Below the pieces are notes generated by a model. The model was not told the origin of the DNA, made no database searches, and was given only the letters and a program-made list of their open reading frames with translations. The translations under genes were made by a program, and so were the position numbers. Shown here one piece after another: positions 13,437 through 24,719 of a stretch of 64,000 bases of DNA; the first letter of the stretch is position 1; the number at the start of each line of letters is the position of its first letter. Source of the DNA: Homalodisca vitripennis. Its lineage: Eukaryota; Arthropoda; Insecta; Hemiptera; Cicadellidae. Location of the stretch: positions 114,848,501 through 114,912,500 of the forward strand of contig NC_060215.1 of NCBI RefSeq assembly GCF_021130785.1, read 5' to 3'.

Positions 13437-13974
13437 TCGGTAGAATCCATTTATTTGATCGATTACAATATATTATTATCATTTTAACTGAAAAAAATTT
13501 GATTACCGCCTTTTTGAGAGAGTAAGTATTATGAATTATACACATCTATAAACACAGTATACATGAATATTGAAGAGGTAACATATGAGTATATACAAAG
13601 TGTAAACTCTAACCTTATAACCCCTAATTTAATATTAAAAGTCCATATAAACATTTGAATGCCATGTTGTAAACAAAGGCAAGATATTCGATTTTGCAAG
13701 TAACAAACAATAACAGTTGTTACAAAATAGGGCACTTCATAAATATAAACAGTTTAATCATTATGGTTAAACACTTTTTTATAAGTACAACCTTACATGT
13801 TGCAAGACTCGAACTACCTCGTTTTCGGCAGAAAATATTCACATTCAATTTTAGAAATAGTACGGAAACTTAAACACACTAGAGACGCCATAAAATTATG
13901 ACTTTCAATAAACGCTATATCACAATTTAAGAGGTGCTTTCATAATCTAGTATCAAAGTCATTTACTCGTTCGA

Positions 13975-14290
13975 TACCGATGCGCCGCAACGCCTCCGCG
14001 GGGTTAAAAACACACATTGCCCGGCCATTACTGGACAAGAGGGCGGTGGTGGCAGTGGCTGCGGGCCGTGATAACAATAAATTGAGGAAGAGCTGGGTAG
14101 GCAGTACGTCATACTTTAATTATCGGACTATTGCACCCTTATCAGCCCATACTGGCCGGAGTGGGATTAACCCTTTGTTTCGACCGGATTAACCTGACCG
14201 TCCCCCGCCAGTTCAACGTCGCGACGCCCCACGGTGCCGTCTACTGCCTCACCCTACCGACGTACGATCCCGGACACGTACTCACTACAA
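13975..14290. promoter_or_regulatory. GC-rich island 4, candidate enhancer
   Basis: Abrupt GC-rich block between AT-rich flanks. It includes GTGATAACAATAAAT (overlapping GATA-like and Sox-like cores, about 14,069-14,083), TTATCAGCCC and CpG-rich text toward the right. A 70-codon plus-strand frame spans it but resembles no protein. Regulatory role inferred. Confidence 0.35.
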
Positions 14291-14299
14291 GAACTTACC

Positions 14300-15590
14300 G
14301 TTGAATATCATTACTTCAGAGAAAATGTAACTTTGCAAAATGTAAATGAAAATATTTCCATACTTCGCTAAGTATTTATTTGCATGACATATCTGGAGAG
14401 TGTCAGAGACGGTAGTCCATTTTAAATGTGTAGGCACCTAACCAAGGCCTTCCTTAAATATGTACAGACTCTCTCCTCTAGGAAAATGTATCGATCATCA
14501 ACCAAGGTAATTTTTATTTGGATCATTTGGGAGAATATCGAAAGTGTTAAAATATCAACTGATTAATTTCTACTCATATCATATATATTGTTAGCTTGAA
14601 AACCAATCGTCAGACAGTATCATTCTCCAACAACAAGCTTAAGAGACTGAAATTCGTCATTTGCGTGCCTTAGGGTTAGTTTTAGATGTGTGTCAAATAA
14701 AATATTATATTTGTGAAAAATTATCGTTTGATATTTTTATTTATTTATCATTTTTAGTACACTCTAATATCGACCCATACCAAAACTGTCCCGCCTAACG
14801 ACCTATTACATTCCTAATGGAAACTCCTCTATTTTACGAAAGACATTTCTTAATAATAAGGTTTACTTACAAGTACAAATCGACTCTCGGCTTCTAATAA
14901 AAAAAAATACAATGCTGGTTTTTCATTATAAATGAGTCCATTGTTGGTTCTCATTGAAGTTAAATTTAAAGTGAGAATAACTTTTTATCATTTAAAAGTA
15001 CTTGATTTTTTTCAAAACAGTGCGATCTTTTAAAGTGCGAGTGGTAAGTGTTTTGTGCAACGTAACTTAGAGGGGAAAGAAACAAATGCAAAAACTTAAA
15101 CAAAAAATCTTATCTCTGTCCATTTTTATTTCTACACCAATACAATCGGTGATTTTCTTAAGCTTTTAAAATATTTATTTCACGTTTTATGGATTTTATT
15201 TTTGCTAACGTTATTATCTGAAGAAACAACTCCTTCCTTTCCAATTAATGATGGTTAACTGTTATAGAACAAAATAAATGCCAGAAAAAACAGAAATTAT
15301 TGCTAGATATGAAAGGACAACTCAAACGTTCAATACTGTTTCCTTGTTTGTCAGTATTTTTATAATAAAATAATCGACTTTTATGTTTTGAATTCAATGC
15401 TTTTGCAGTTGATTTGTGGAAATGTGAGGAATTTGGAATTGTCACTTCATAACAGCCTCTCATTCTATATATTTTATCTCTAATATCAATAGAGTTATTG
15501 ATTTTTCACCAAAATATATTCTTTAGTATCGTTAAATTACTCAGTAGTGAAGTTGTGTACTGTTTTAGTGGATACTGAACTAACATCTTG
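14300..15590. other. AT-rich desert
   Basis: No gene is visible. A 72-codon minus frame at 15,245-15,463 is not protein-like to my reading. Confidence 0.45.
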
Positions 15591-15595
15591 ACCAC

Positions 15596-15850
15596 GTTCA
15601 AAGCCTCAGAAAGTGAAGCGTTCGCTCGTATCCATCAAGCTGCAGATGAGTAAGTATGAAAGGGCCAACAAGCCAAGGTACCCCTACGGGCTTCAAGGAG
15701 ATACGGTAGCGATACGACATAATATATTCAAAGAAAGTTGGACCCGGACCCTGCCGGGGTATTGTCATACGGCTCTCAATGCCTGTCACTGTCCCCTAGG
15801 GGGTGCTCACTGCGATCGTGCTGCCAGCGATTTTTTAAACGAATAGCCTC
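15596..15850. promoter_or_regulatory. GC-rich island 5 with CTCF-like core
   Basis: A balanced-to-GC-rich block contains CCCCTAGGGG (palindrome, 15,793-15,802) running into GGTGCTCAC, which resembles the CTCF core. The plus frame is open for 77 codons. A good 5' splice consensus GTAAGT occurs at 15,650, with a weaker CAG acceptor about 40 nt earlier, so a small exon cannot be excluded. The frame has no recognisable domain. I favour a regulatory or insulator element. Confidence 0.3.
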
Positions 15851-15859
15851 TTCTAACTC

Positions 15860-16700
15860 TAGCGGAATTCAGAAGTAAAGACGAAAGCATGCGTTTTGAT
15901 TTCCAAGTGGTTGTAAACAAGCAATTCTTCGAAATTATCCTAAGACATTTGTCGCTAAAAAATAATATTTTTACACGTTATTGTATGTATTTTGTAGACG
16001 CTAGATTTCCCTATTTTGGAATACTAATAATGATAACTTTACAAAAATTCCTAGAAATATTATTTTACTATTTCAGTAATAAAGCATTATATTATTGAAT
16101 AATATTATATGCGTACGCAACAGGTTTTTAGCGCAATTGGTTGGCATTAATTATCCTTTGTCAAGATCGTCAAATAACGTAAAAATTTTAAATGAATATT
16201 TGAAGTAAAGTGAGAGTAAAATCCACCTTTAGTTTTGTTCTATCGTTGGTATAATGTTCATATACACCAGGCGAATCTTGAGAAGATGAATTAAATAAAC
16301 GTTTTATTCATGTATAATGGTTTCAATTTAACAGTATAATTAAAACTGTCTTGAGTACACAAAACAATAATATAACTAAATATAATTCTATCTGGATCAT
16401 TCTAAGACGAGGCTCATTATCGTCGACGAGACTGGATCATTATCGTTGATATTGCTTAAAGGCCGGGCTGAGTGTTGCAACTATAGGCTACTACTGCATG
16501 GACGCCAAATATGAGTATGAAGATATTTCAGACGAGAAATCGTTGACTATAGTGATGATGATGCTGATCAAGAGAAGATGATGATTGAGACCACGAGATC
16601 CAGTGCAAAGCGTCGGCATCATACATCAGTTGTATCAAGTGTGCATCAAAAATTATATTAGAATATAGCATGTACTGTTTACAATACCTAGTACTTCCAA
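15860..16700. other. Mixed AT-rich stretch before the hAT relic
   Basis: AT-rich at first. At 16,390-16,460 a ~30-bp imperfect duplication is present around two TCATTATCGT strings, and from about 16,440 composition becomes balanced. The balanced part may be further decayed transposase upstream of the recognisable hAT domain, but I could not align it. Confidence 0.35.
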
Positions 16701-16706
16701 AAATAA

Positions 16707-16913
16707 ACATTTCTTCTAAGCACCCTACTGACTCAAGTCTCTTGCGACCGAGTATTTTCTAAGTTGAAACCAATCAAAATCAGATTTAGATCGTCTTTGA
16801 CAAACGAAAATTTGGAATCTTTACTGTTAAAGCTCTCAGAAGCTTTTATTTTGATCGCCATAGATCTAGACACCGTTATTGATTATCTTTGCCAGTCCAG
16901 CTCCGTTTTTTAA
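16707..16913 (+). pseudogene. hAT transposase C-terminal dimerisation domain, fragment
   Basis: The frame reads through 67 codons to a TAA at 16,911-16,913. It contains SCDRVFSKLKPIKIRFRSSL, then LTNENLESLLLKL and a final acidic IDLDTVIDYL. This is the conserved C-terminal dimerisation region of hAT transposases (family pattern: S-C/A-E-R-x-F-S-K-L-K-x-I-K-x-x-L/F-R-S-x-M/L-x-x-x-R/N-L-x-x-L). In active hAT enzymes this region assembles the transposase that cuts and pastes DNA. The invariant glutamate after the cysteine is aspartate here. A stop precedes the domain, and the BED finger and DDE core were not found, so it is a remnant. A domesticated hAT-derived exon is less likely. Confidence 0.85.
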
Positions 16914-17190
16914 AGACTTCTAGAGATTTAGTTTATAGTTTCAGTAAATGAACATTACATTTGTGAATATATTTTTTACATTATCTAAGAAATTAACACG
17001 TAATAATAAAGTTGGTAACTTTCTTTCATATGTATATAATGTAAAATTGACTCGTCTTAATTTTCTATGTGCGTTATTTTTCCAAAATTACACTAATTAT
17101 GTTTCAACTGCGCATCTGTCTATTACTTCTTTTCCCTAATAGACTATAAATATTTGAAATGGATTAAATTAACATTAGAATATAGAAAAC
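16914..17190. other. AT-rich stretch between hAT and mariner relics
   Basis: AT-rich with a 63-codon low-complexity frame; no feature is supported. Confidence 0.4.
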
Positions 17191-17194
17191 AAGC

Positions 17195-17735
17195 ATTATC
17201 TCTCAATAGACTACTCCTACCTGATCACGCCAAATGCTGAACATCACCAACATCCATGAATGTTTTTCTTTTCAGTCGATGAAGATGAGTGACCCGGTCT
17301 TCACTAAGACATATAACTTTTTCCTTTTGGATAATCCTAATAAATCCATTTTTTATCTCTAGTCACTGTGCGATGCAGAAAACCTTCTCTTCCTTGATTC
17401 TGGATTATTTGTGAACATATGAACACTCGCCTTTTGACCTCTCTTGGATTCAACCTGTGTGGTATGTCATTTCCTTGTTCCGGATCAAGCCCATGGTTTT
17501 AATTTGTACAGAAATGGTTTTTTCGAGTTATTCCCAATGTTTCCGCAAGTTCTTCTTGTGTTTTGCTAGTATCTTGTTTCCGATATGTTATAAAATTACT
17601 CATCTTTAAAAGTGTTTGGCGTTCCCTGGCGTTCTTTATCTTCCTTGTCAAAATCGCCATCCTTGAACTGCCTTGAAACTATTCGAATGCACGATTTTGG
17701 AGTTTTAAAAGAGTTAAGCAAACTACCCCAAAAAC
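17195..17735 (-). pseudogene. Tc1/mariner-family mariner transposase, decayed
   Basis: Reading the minus strand with frame changes gives, in the order expected for a mariner transposase: FKDGDFDKEDKERQGTPNTF (17,667-17,601; N-terminal helix-turn-helix region), TQEELAETLGITRK (about 17,563-17,525; second HTH), LNPREVKRR, then FLHRTVTRDKKWI (17,384-17,343), followed by DYPKRKKLY-like and CSAFGVIR-like text. The family sequence in the third block is VTGDEKWI, where D is the first catalytic aspartate; here the D survives but G and E are changed. The copy has several stops and frameshifts, and the C-terminal part with the second and third aspartates is missing. I did not find terminal inverted repeats. 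The transposase would have moved its element at TA sites. Confidence 0.88.
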
Positions 17736-18355
17736 CACACCATAACTTAAATCGAATGTTAAGGCCAAGGTTACACCAAGATCCCCCCCCCCCGTGGTTA
17801 CTGTTTCACTGGATCTTGGCAGGAGTTTAATCCCCCTACCTCCCCCCCCTTCACAAACACAAGCCTAAGAATTACTGTTTATGGTATGCTTACAACCTGA
17901 GAAGTTTCAAGAGAATATCATGCCGTGCTCCAGAGCAGCTGCATTAGTAAAACTCTAGAACTCCGTGTAGACTAAAAATATCAAGATAGTGAACACACAA
18001 CACATTTTATTGTATGTGTGATCAAATATAATAATATAGCGATAAATGATATGAGATATTTTAAACACATTCATTAATAAAACCACTTGTAAATCATAAT
18101 TATATTACTCTACTTAAAACTCAGTGATCACTCAAAATGTAGGTTCCTCTGTTTTAAACACAGGAATTTGAAAATTTTTAAACGTTCAGAATGCATAGAA
18201 CCGCATTTTTTCATATATATTTGTCAGAGTTATTCCACGAAGCTTGGAAAATGACCTTCCTCTTTTAATATTTTTCTAACTCCAGATTCCAGAAATAAAA
18301 TATTTGAAAGCATCAGATTCCAGACGCTGCACTAAGAGGAAGATGAATTTGGAGG
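17736..18355. other. Unassigned, with poly(C) runs
   Basis: Non-coding sequence flanking the mariner relic on its 5' side. It includes C homopolymers near 17,782-17,793 and 17,842-17,850. No further feature is supported. Confidence 0.4.
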
Positions 18356-18359
18356 TAAA

Positions 18360-18416
18360 CTCAACATTCACATGAAATCAAGCCTCCCCACTAAAGCTAC
18401 GTTACGTGTAGAAAAT
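18360..18416 (+). repeat. Dispersed repeat, copy 2 (partner at 13.38 kb)
   Basis: Same orientation and about 80% identical to 13,380-13,436, starting TCAACATTCACAT. The unit is too short to classify. Confidence 0.6.
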
Positions 18417-18419
18417 GCA

Positions 18420-20385
18420 GATTTAATTGTTTCCTTTTTATCAATGTATTGATTACATTTTATGTAATGCAAATTATGTTCAAATCTTCTTCGAGTGTAA
18501 TTTTCTTAAGTTATAAATTGTTGAATAAAACCTCGTTCTATTAACTCATATCTCATATACATATTATTGTATATAAAATACCATTCTTATTTTTAGCAGT
18601 TTTTATTCGGCCCTATTACATAAATGTCTAGCATTCTGAGACTAAATAACTTGAAATTATTATGTAGTGAACTCTATGCATTTGTAATAGTTTCTGTCAA
18701 CAAGGAAGGTATTTTAAAGGGCAATTACCCTGAAATAAAATACTATCGAACTAAAAACCTATTGCACCATCTTAACAAATGATTACTTAGCTCAGACAGT
18801 GCAACATAAACATGAACACGAGAAACTTCTTCACATTCAACGTTTTATCAATGCCTAGCTAACTGTTACTTACTACAGTGACATGTCAGTATAAAATTAT
18901 TTTTAGATTGTATAAAATACATTTTAATAGCTCTAAACTTTCCAATACCGCTGAGATCTGTGAAAGGTGTCGTTCCTTCGTAGCTAATTCAGCTGCTTTT
19001 CCCACACCCAACAGTTCTTTCCCTAAGTAAAAACCCCCTTCCCTCTAAAAGTTTAGAATTATTTACCTGTTTTACTGTATGTATTTAATTAAGTTTATTG
19101 GTTTTTGTTTTAAATATTTTTTTAATTCATAGATTGCCTTGCAAGGTATCCTTTCTGAGAATATAAGAAATAAAAATATATTGTGTTTACTCCACGAGGA
19201 ATTAGAGGCGTCAAAATACAGGTCAAAATAGAGTCTGTTGATAAACATTTGAATTTTACAGTATCAGAGGTGTTGGTATGTCATGAAGAAACGTTGGAAT
19301 GGTTTTTGTATTTGATTTTTACACTTTTAAATTAAATAAAGTTTAAGAAAACTACATACTATGTTAAACAAAATGCTAAAGGAAATTATTCTTTTTGTAT
19401 ACAAATATGTCATTCTTTATCCATTTTTCATATCCATACTTAAAGAATAAATAACTTTATATTTAACAGTTTTTGTTGTGCCTGATTCAAAGTTGTCACT
19501 ACATTGAAATTTAATTGCGTACGTTCATCTTCTAAATGCAGTACATGATGTCAAAAATACATATCTTTCCCTTTATTGTGCCTGATTATACGAGTACATC
19601 AACACTAATTTCTGCCTCAAATTCCTGCTGCTCCAAGAGTAATAATAGAGTATCTACGTCTCATTCCCTGTCTTCAGAAAAGTGTCTTAAATTGCTGAGA
19701 CCTTAATTTTATTTATTTTTTATCCCAACCAAAAACCGATTTGGGCAAATGTAAAAATATCAGTAGAATATACTTCCCGTTCATTCATTGTATTGTAAAG
19801 CAAACATTACATTTAGGGACATCAGAACTTTGAGGGTGTCTTGATATCTCGAGTACAGAGTGGCCAAAATAGATACTATCGACCTCTCAGGCAAAGTTCT
19901 GCAGTTCCCATCAGATCCACAACCCAGAATGTGGCTGACTGTGGTTGGAGCTGCTAAAATTGTTTTATAGCAGTTACTCGGGAAACTGTCATTTGTATTA
20001 TTGCTTTTAGTATGTTCCGTATACCGAGAGTCCAAAAAAGCTTATCCCACACCCTATTACTATGTGATGGGGTATACACGAGTGCATTAAATCTGAGAAC
20101 GCTTATAAGCCTAAAACTGTTTTTTGCTGATGTGATTGGGTTCTCTAAGAAAGGCAAATAATACTCCGATGGTTGGGTTTTTAACGCCTTCATAAAAGCT
20201 TGTGAAGGAGTCGTAATAAAAAATTATGTATGGATGTCCTTCAGTGCTTTAAAGGTTAAGAGGAGAAAATGGGCCATATTTAATGAGTACCCCGTATATT
20301 CCGCAACCTAGGGTATTATTTTACCATGAATATAAGGTTACAATGACCAAAGTTATAGTTAAACAAACTGAACATCCTGCTAGGC
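18420..20385. other. AT-rich desert with an unassigned coding-like patch
   Basis: Mostly AT-rich. At 19,781-20,193 the composition is balanced and two overlapping minus-strand frames (79 and 84 codons) are present. I could not match them to a family, and they may be a decayed mobile element. Confidence 0.35.
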
Positions 20386-20389
20386 GTCA

Positions 20390-20770
20390 TTGGGAACAGT
20401 TTAAGCTAATACTGGCATTCCGCTGACGGGTAGGAAACTTCGATGAGATTAAAAGCAAGCTTAATTTTTTGCTTTGGTGAACCCATTAAGGAAATGCGAA
20501 CATTTACCCGGGAGCTGCAAAGGGCTCAAGTTTAATTGGCTGGAAGAGATAGCGGCCAAGGGTGGTGGGGAGAGGCGAATCCGTCTTGTAAATGGCGGCT
20601 GAAATGTTCTAATTTAGATAACACCGAGTCTACTGAAGGTATTAAGGTGGATTTATAATAGGCGTTAACACGATCGGGCCCATTAGCCTAATCACAGAGG
20701 TGACATCCGACTTGGAGGGCGAGGCGGCGGCGTCGTGGCACGGTGGGGCGGGGCAGAGGGAGTTTGACTT
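20390..20770. promoter_or_regulatory. GC-rich island 6, candidate enhancer
   Basis: The block has homeodomain-style motifs: GATTTATAATAGG near 20,650, CCATTAGCCTAATCAC near 20,680-20,695, and TTTAATTGG near 20,532. It ends in a CpG-rich run (20,715-20,755). It is flanked by AT-rich DNA and has no protein-like frame. Enhancer role inferred from motif density. Confidence 0.38.
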
Positions 20771-20779
20771 TAGACTCTT

Positions 20780-22370
20780 GGAAAGTCGTTACAATTATAA
20801 TTGGAAAACAACAATCGCAATAAGTTGTTTAAGTTATATTTTGCAATTTCTTATCAACTTAGGTTTACATTGTAATTCGTTTGGTTATTTTAAAAACGAG
20901 TTTATCAAAACCCGATGGAAAAAAGGTAAACGATGCATTACAAAACGTTCTAATTTACGTAAAATAGTAGTATGATTGACTACAAGAAATTATATTATAC
21001 GATATACTCAGCCCTCTCCCCATAAGGCACACCAGCGACCAGGAATAACATTTATCAGAATAAAACAGAACTCCTAGATTTGTCGTTTTACAAAATGTTG
21101 TGATATATGCTATCCATCCTTGTGAAATTTGATTACCGGTACGTTAAAAGATACTGACTGTTGTGAGTTATAATAAATATGGAGAAAATTGGCTATGATA
21201 GGGTTTTCCGTAAACAATGTGTTATAAATGTTTATGTATTAACTCAAATAAAAAGTGATTTAGTTTTTCGAGCTCATAAGCACAGCATATACACACGAAA
21301 TAGTATAAAAATTGTTTAACTTATTAATTTGGTAAGTATTTCTAAAGTTGATATTACAAACCATCGCTGCTAGCAAATTTGTTAGTAAATTATTTTGAAC
21401 GCTATAAAATTGTATATTAATTAATTATGTTGTTGTTCATAAGAAAAGTATGAAAGTAGTCTAATGTTTTACTGTAGGGATACGAAGTAATCTTTTGGTA
21501 TTAAAACATGTCTTTTTTTGTTTTTAATTGCAATCGATGAGCTTATATTTGCCACCTATTTGTTTTATTTGTTATAGCATGAACCTAGCGTAGTTATTTT
21601 CTAATTTATATAGCAAACATTAAAGGTCTATGGGCCATAAGAAACAATTAAAGTTATTGAGGATCAGACAGTACCACTTACAGTACTAGTATTTCCACAT
21701 ATTGTAACTATATTGTAGAAATAAAATAATTTCATGTACCCTTCTAAATTAAAGCTCAAAATTGTTATATCGATATTTAGGAAGCAGTAATACATATTGG
21801 CCCGAATTTCTATTTCGTTTGATGAGCATAACTGCGTTAAATGCAACGACGTATTGTATTTGTGTAAAACAAAAAATTCAAAATGTTTAATTCAAACTCA
21901 TTCATTGAGATGAATTCCCTCGTCTTATAATATAAACTAATTTTATTCGCGCCGTCATTAATTCGAAATCAAATATGTTTATTTATTACTTGAATACATG
22001 CATTTTACAAACAGTAACTATTCATCTTAGTCATCAAGGCTTTAACTTATTGTCACACGCAAGGTTAAAAATGCTTATTAGAAATTTTAGCCAGTTAAAA
22101 AGTATTTTACCTTATAAAACTTATTTTTCAATAAACATATTTGGGGGTGATGTAAACTTTCATTTCATCGGACAGGACATAAACACTGATGGGAGTTTCT
22201 TAAAACTTACAATACCTACATATGCCCCCCCTCCCACGGTAAAATAAAACGGTGTTTTGGACTTCGAAGGAAGTTTCCAAATCGAGCAGGACGCTTTATT
22301 TCTATCCGACTCTTGGAATCGGTTCATTTTCAACAATATTTAAAATTGTTTTTAAAAATGCAATGAGAGA
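20780..22370. other. AT-rich desert
   Basis: No feature recognised; frames of 60-91 codons are AT-driven. Confidence 0.5.
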
Positions 22371-22374
22371 AGGT

Positions 22375-22397
22375 TAAAGTAAAGTAAAGTAAAGAAT
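22375..22397. repeat. (AAAGT)n tail of the 5S-derived SINE
   Basis: Four tandem copies of a 5-bp unit on the plus strand, which is the 3' tail of the minus-strand SINE. Short tandem tails of this kind are left by LINE machinery that does not need poly(A). Confidence 0.75.
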
Positions 22398-22630
22398 GTC
22401 TTATTTTACCAGGCGAAGTTAGGGCTAAGAAGCCCTCTCTAAAACTTAACCTGGAGACCAACTGCTTAAAGGTGACTTCCGAACCACCACCAATGGCCAG
22501 GCAGGCAGGCTGCTTGCAAGGACAGGATCGCTCAGCGGTCACCCATCCAAGCAGCAGCCACGCTCGACGTTGTTTGATCTGGTTATCTTGCGATAACCGC
22601 CGTAATATAGATGTATACCAGAATCATGGA
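22375..22630 (-). mobile_element. 5S rRNA-derived SINE (SINE3-like)
   Basis: Read on the minus strand, the 5' part matches the 5S rRNA internal promoter region. GGTTATCGCAAGATAACC (22,598-22,581) corresponds to the 5S GGTTCTCGTCCGATCACC stretch. CAACGTCGAGCGTGG corresponds to the A box and intermediate element, and TGCTTGGATGGGTGACCG to the C box, with one change in 18. A unique body follows, then a 3' region with the stem AGGGCT-TCTT-AGCCCT, the phrase CTAACTTCGCCTGG and a tail of CTTTA repeats. RNA polymerase III would start from the 5S-type internal promoter, and the 3' region probably recruits a partner LINE. The 3' region recurs at 31.9 kb. The 5' end is diverged. The 5S match is direct; the mobilisation model is inference. 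Confidence 0.82.
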
Positions 22631-22639
22631 AAGGGACTC

Positions 22640-23900
22640 AAAAATGACCTGGACGGAGACTATTTATAATTCAAACAGCTTTCTTTTGCTCAACAAAGGC
22701 ACTGTGAACATTGTCCATACCCCATTATAATATCCTAGCCAATCAAAATTGACATAAAAAATGCTATCAATCTCTTTCTGAACGAAAAATGATCTCTTTT
22801 TGTAAAATTACTTGCGTTATGGGGTTTATGTGATGGGAAATACGTTATTACACAACTACCCAAATTGTAGTTTCTTCGAATAGTGTCCTCCTTATTATTA
22901 CAGGTAATATGTAAATAAAACATAAAAATTACCATATAATTAAAAAGCATAACATTAAGAATGTCTTTTTCAGAGAGTTTAAAAGGCAATTTGGAAGGTG
23001 ACTTTAATTGCCTAACCAAACAAATACATCGTAATACGTTTTAATAATGTGTAAATTCGTTTTAATATACGTTTTCACCCCAATTATTGAAAGGAGAGAG
23101 CAAAATGAGTTTTAACACTGGAATATATGTTATATTTACACTTTTGTTTCTGAGCTCAGAGTTTTACTCTATTAGTATTAAAAGCTTAAACATAATGTGA
23201 ATGCGAATACTCAGAATAATAACATGAAATTACAACTTCCTAAACTATCACAACTAGGAACACAGTAACTATTTTTTAATTTATACAAAATATAGGAGTT
23301 TCTGTAAAAATTTAAGTTTTATGTTTCTTTAAAAACATATTAGGTGTTAACATTAGAAAGTAATGTAGGCCTACTATAATTTACATATTCGTTTATTGAT
23401 ATCTCAGATGGATTCAGAGAAATTTAAAAAATCATCTTATTCTGTAATATTAACTTACATGTAGTCCAAAATTGCTATCACTGTTTGATTCGTATGTAAG
23501 TAAAAATAATTGCTACTATAGGACTTTCTTAGCAGATAGTTTTAAATACCAAAAATTAGCACACAGTTCCGATTACTTTGGTGTATAATAAAATATAATC
23601 ATATAAATTGGCATTAATGTATAAAAATTAGAAAATATGGTGACAAAATATAAGTTAACGAAATTGTATATTAAATTACCATCTGTAGTAACTTCGCAAC
23701 TCAAATTAATTGAACCAAAGTCAGGAAATGAATATTTAATAATTAAAATACAATTTTCTAAGAGAAACCTTGAAATATAAAGACAGTATTTATTTGACGA
23801 ATGTCACAAAAAAAATTGATTATTACCTACACAAGGCAAAATAGTATAGGCCTATAAGCTGAAAGACACTAAGTCCATAAAAGTCGTAGGGCAGGAAAAA
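22640..23900. other. AT-rich desert
   Basis: No gene; a 94-codon minus frame (22,735-23,019) is not protein-like to my reading. Confidence 0.45.
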
Positions 23901-23903
23901 AAT

Positions 23904-24640
23904 TAATTTTTGTCTGTCTGTCTGTCTATCTGGCACGATATCTCGAAAAGCAACTGACCTATATATTTGAAACTTTGCGTGAAGCTTTATTTAGCACACT
24001 TGATTTTGGTGATGGCGCATGTCACCCTATGGGATTTAGTGAATATTTTTATATTGGCCTTATGGTTTGGTATGATGACGACTAGAAAATAACAGAATAA
24101 ATTGGTAAACAAACAAACTGTATCTAATCATTTGAGATTACATGGGATCTTAATTCAAAGGATAAAAGGAAAAAAAACGGGGAAAGTCAATGTTCAAACT
24201 TGGCTGCAAGATTTTATTTCAGCGCTCTCTTGCGTTGTAGTACCTTAACTCATAAGAAACGTGGACACTGTTATGAAACCTAATTTAACGAACGAAAATG
24301 GGATGGGAAGGCATTGTGTTTGTGTGGCAAGATATATCGAGATTTATTTCATCTGTTGGCTTTAAATTTTGTTTGAAACAATTCTCACAGTTACGAATGA
24401 GTTCTATGATATTGCGTGTCCAACCATGGAATTTGGCTGAGCGTCATTGAAGCCACACAGCCATTCAGCCACTCAGTATGCCGACTCAGTTTCCTTTAGA
24501 CTGGCTTCTGTATCTATTTTGGAAGCGTAAAAAATTTCTTTATGATTATCCGCCATTCTATCTCTCCGCAGGATATTTCGATAATGAAATGAGCAATAGA
24601 TTTGAAAGTTGGCATGAATCTCAGTGGAGCCTCTTAAGAG
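23904..24640 (+). repeat. Internally repetitive dispersed element, copy A
   Basis: The copy opens with TCTGTC repeats (about 23,913-23,931). It then contains three diverged units, each led by a GATATCTCGA-like motif (about 23,939, 24,331 and 24,571). Two of them carry GCATGTCCACCCATGG-like text, the second followed by GAGCGTCATTGAAG. The same blocks occur in the same order at 53.6-54.1 kb. No protein is encoded. It resembles the tetranucleotide-led, internally repeated sequences common in arthropod genomes; class unknown. Confidence 0.6.
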
Positions 24641-24719
24641 ACATGTGGAGTTGTTTACACACTGTATGTTTATATCAACAATCTGTATTTTTTCTGCGCA
24701 GGCATTAGTGAATAGTAAA

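Noticed and set aside
19781..20193. Balanced minus-strand frames of 79-84 codons
   Set aside because: Looked like a mobile-element relic but no motif could be matched.
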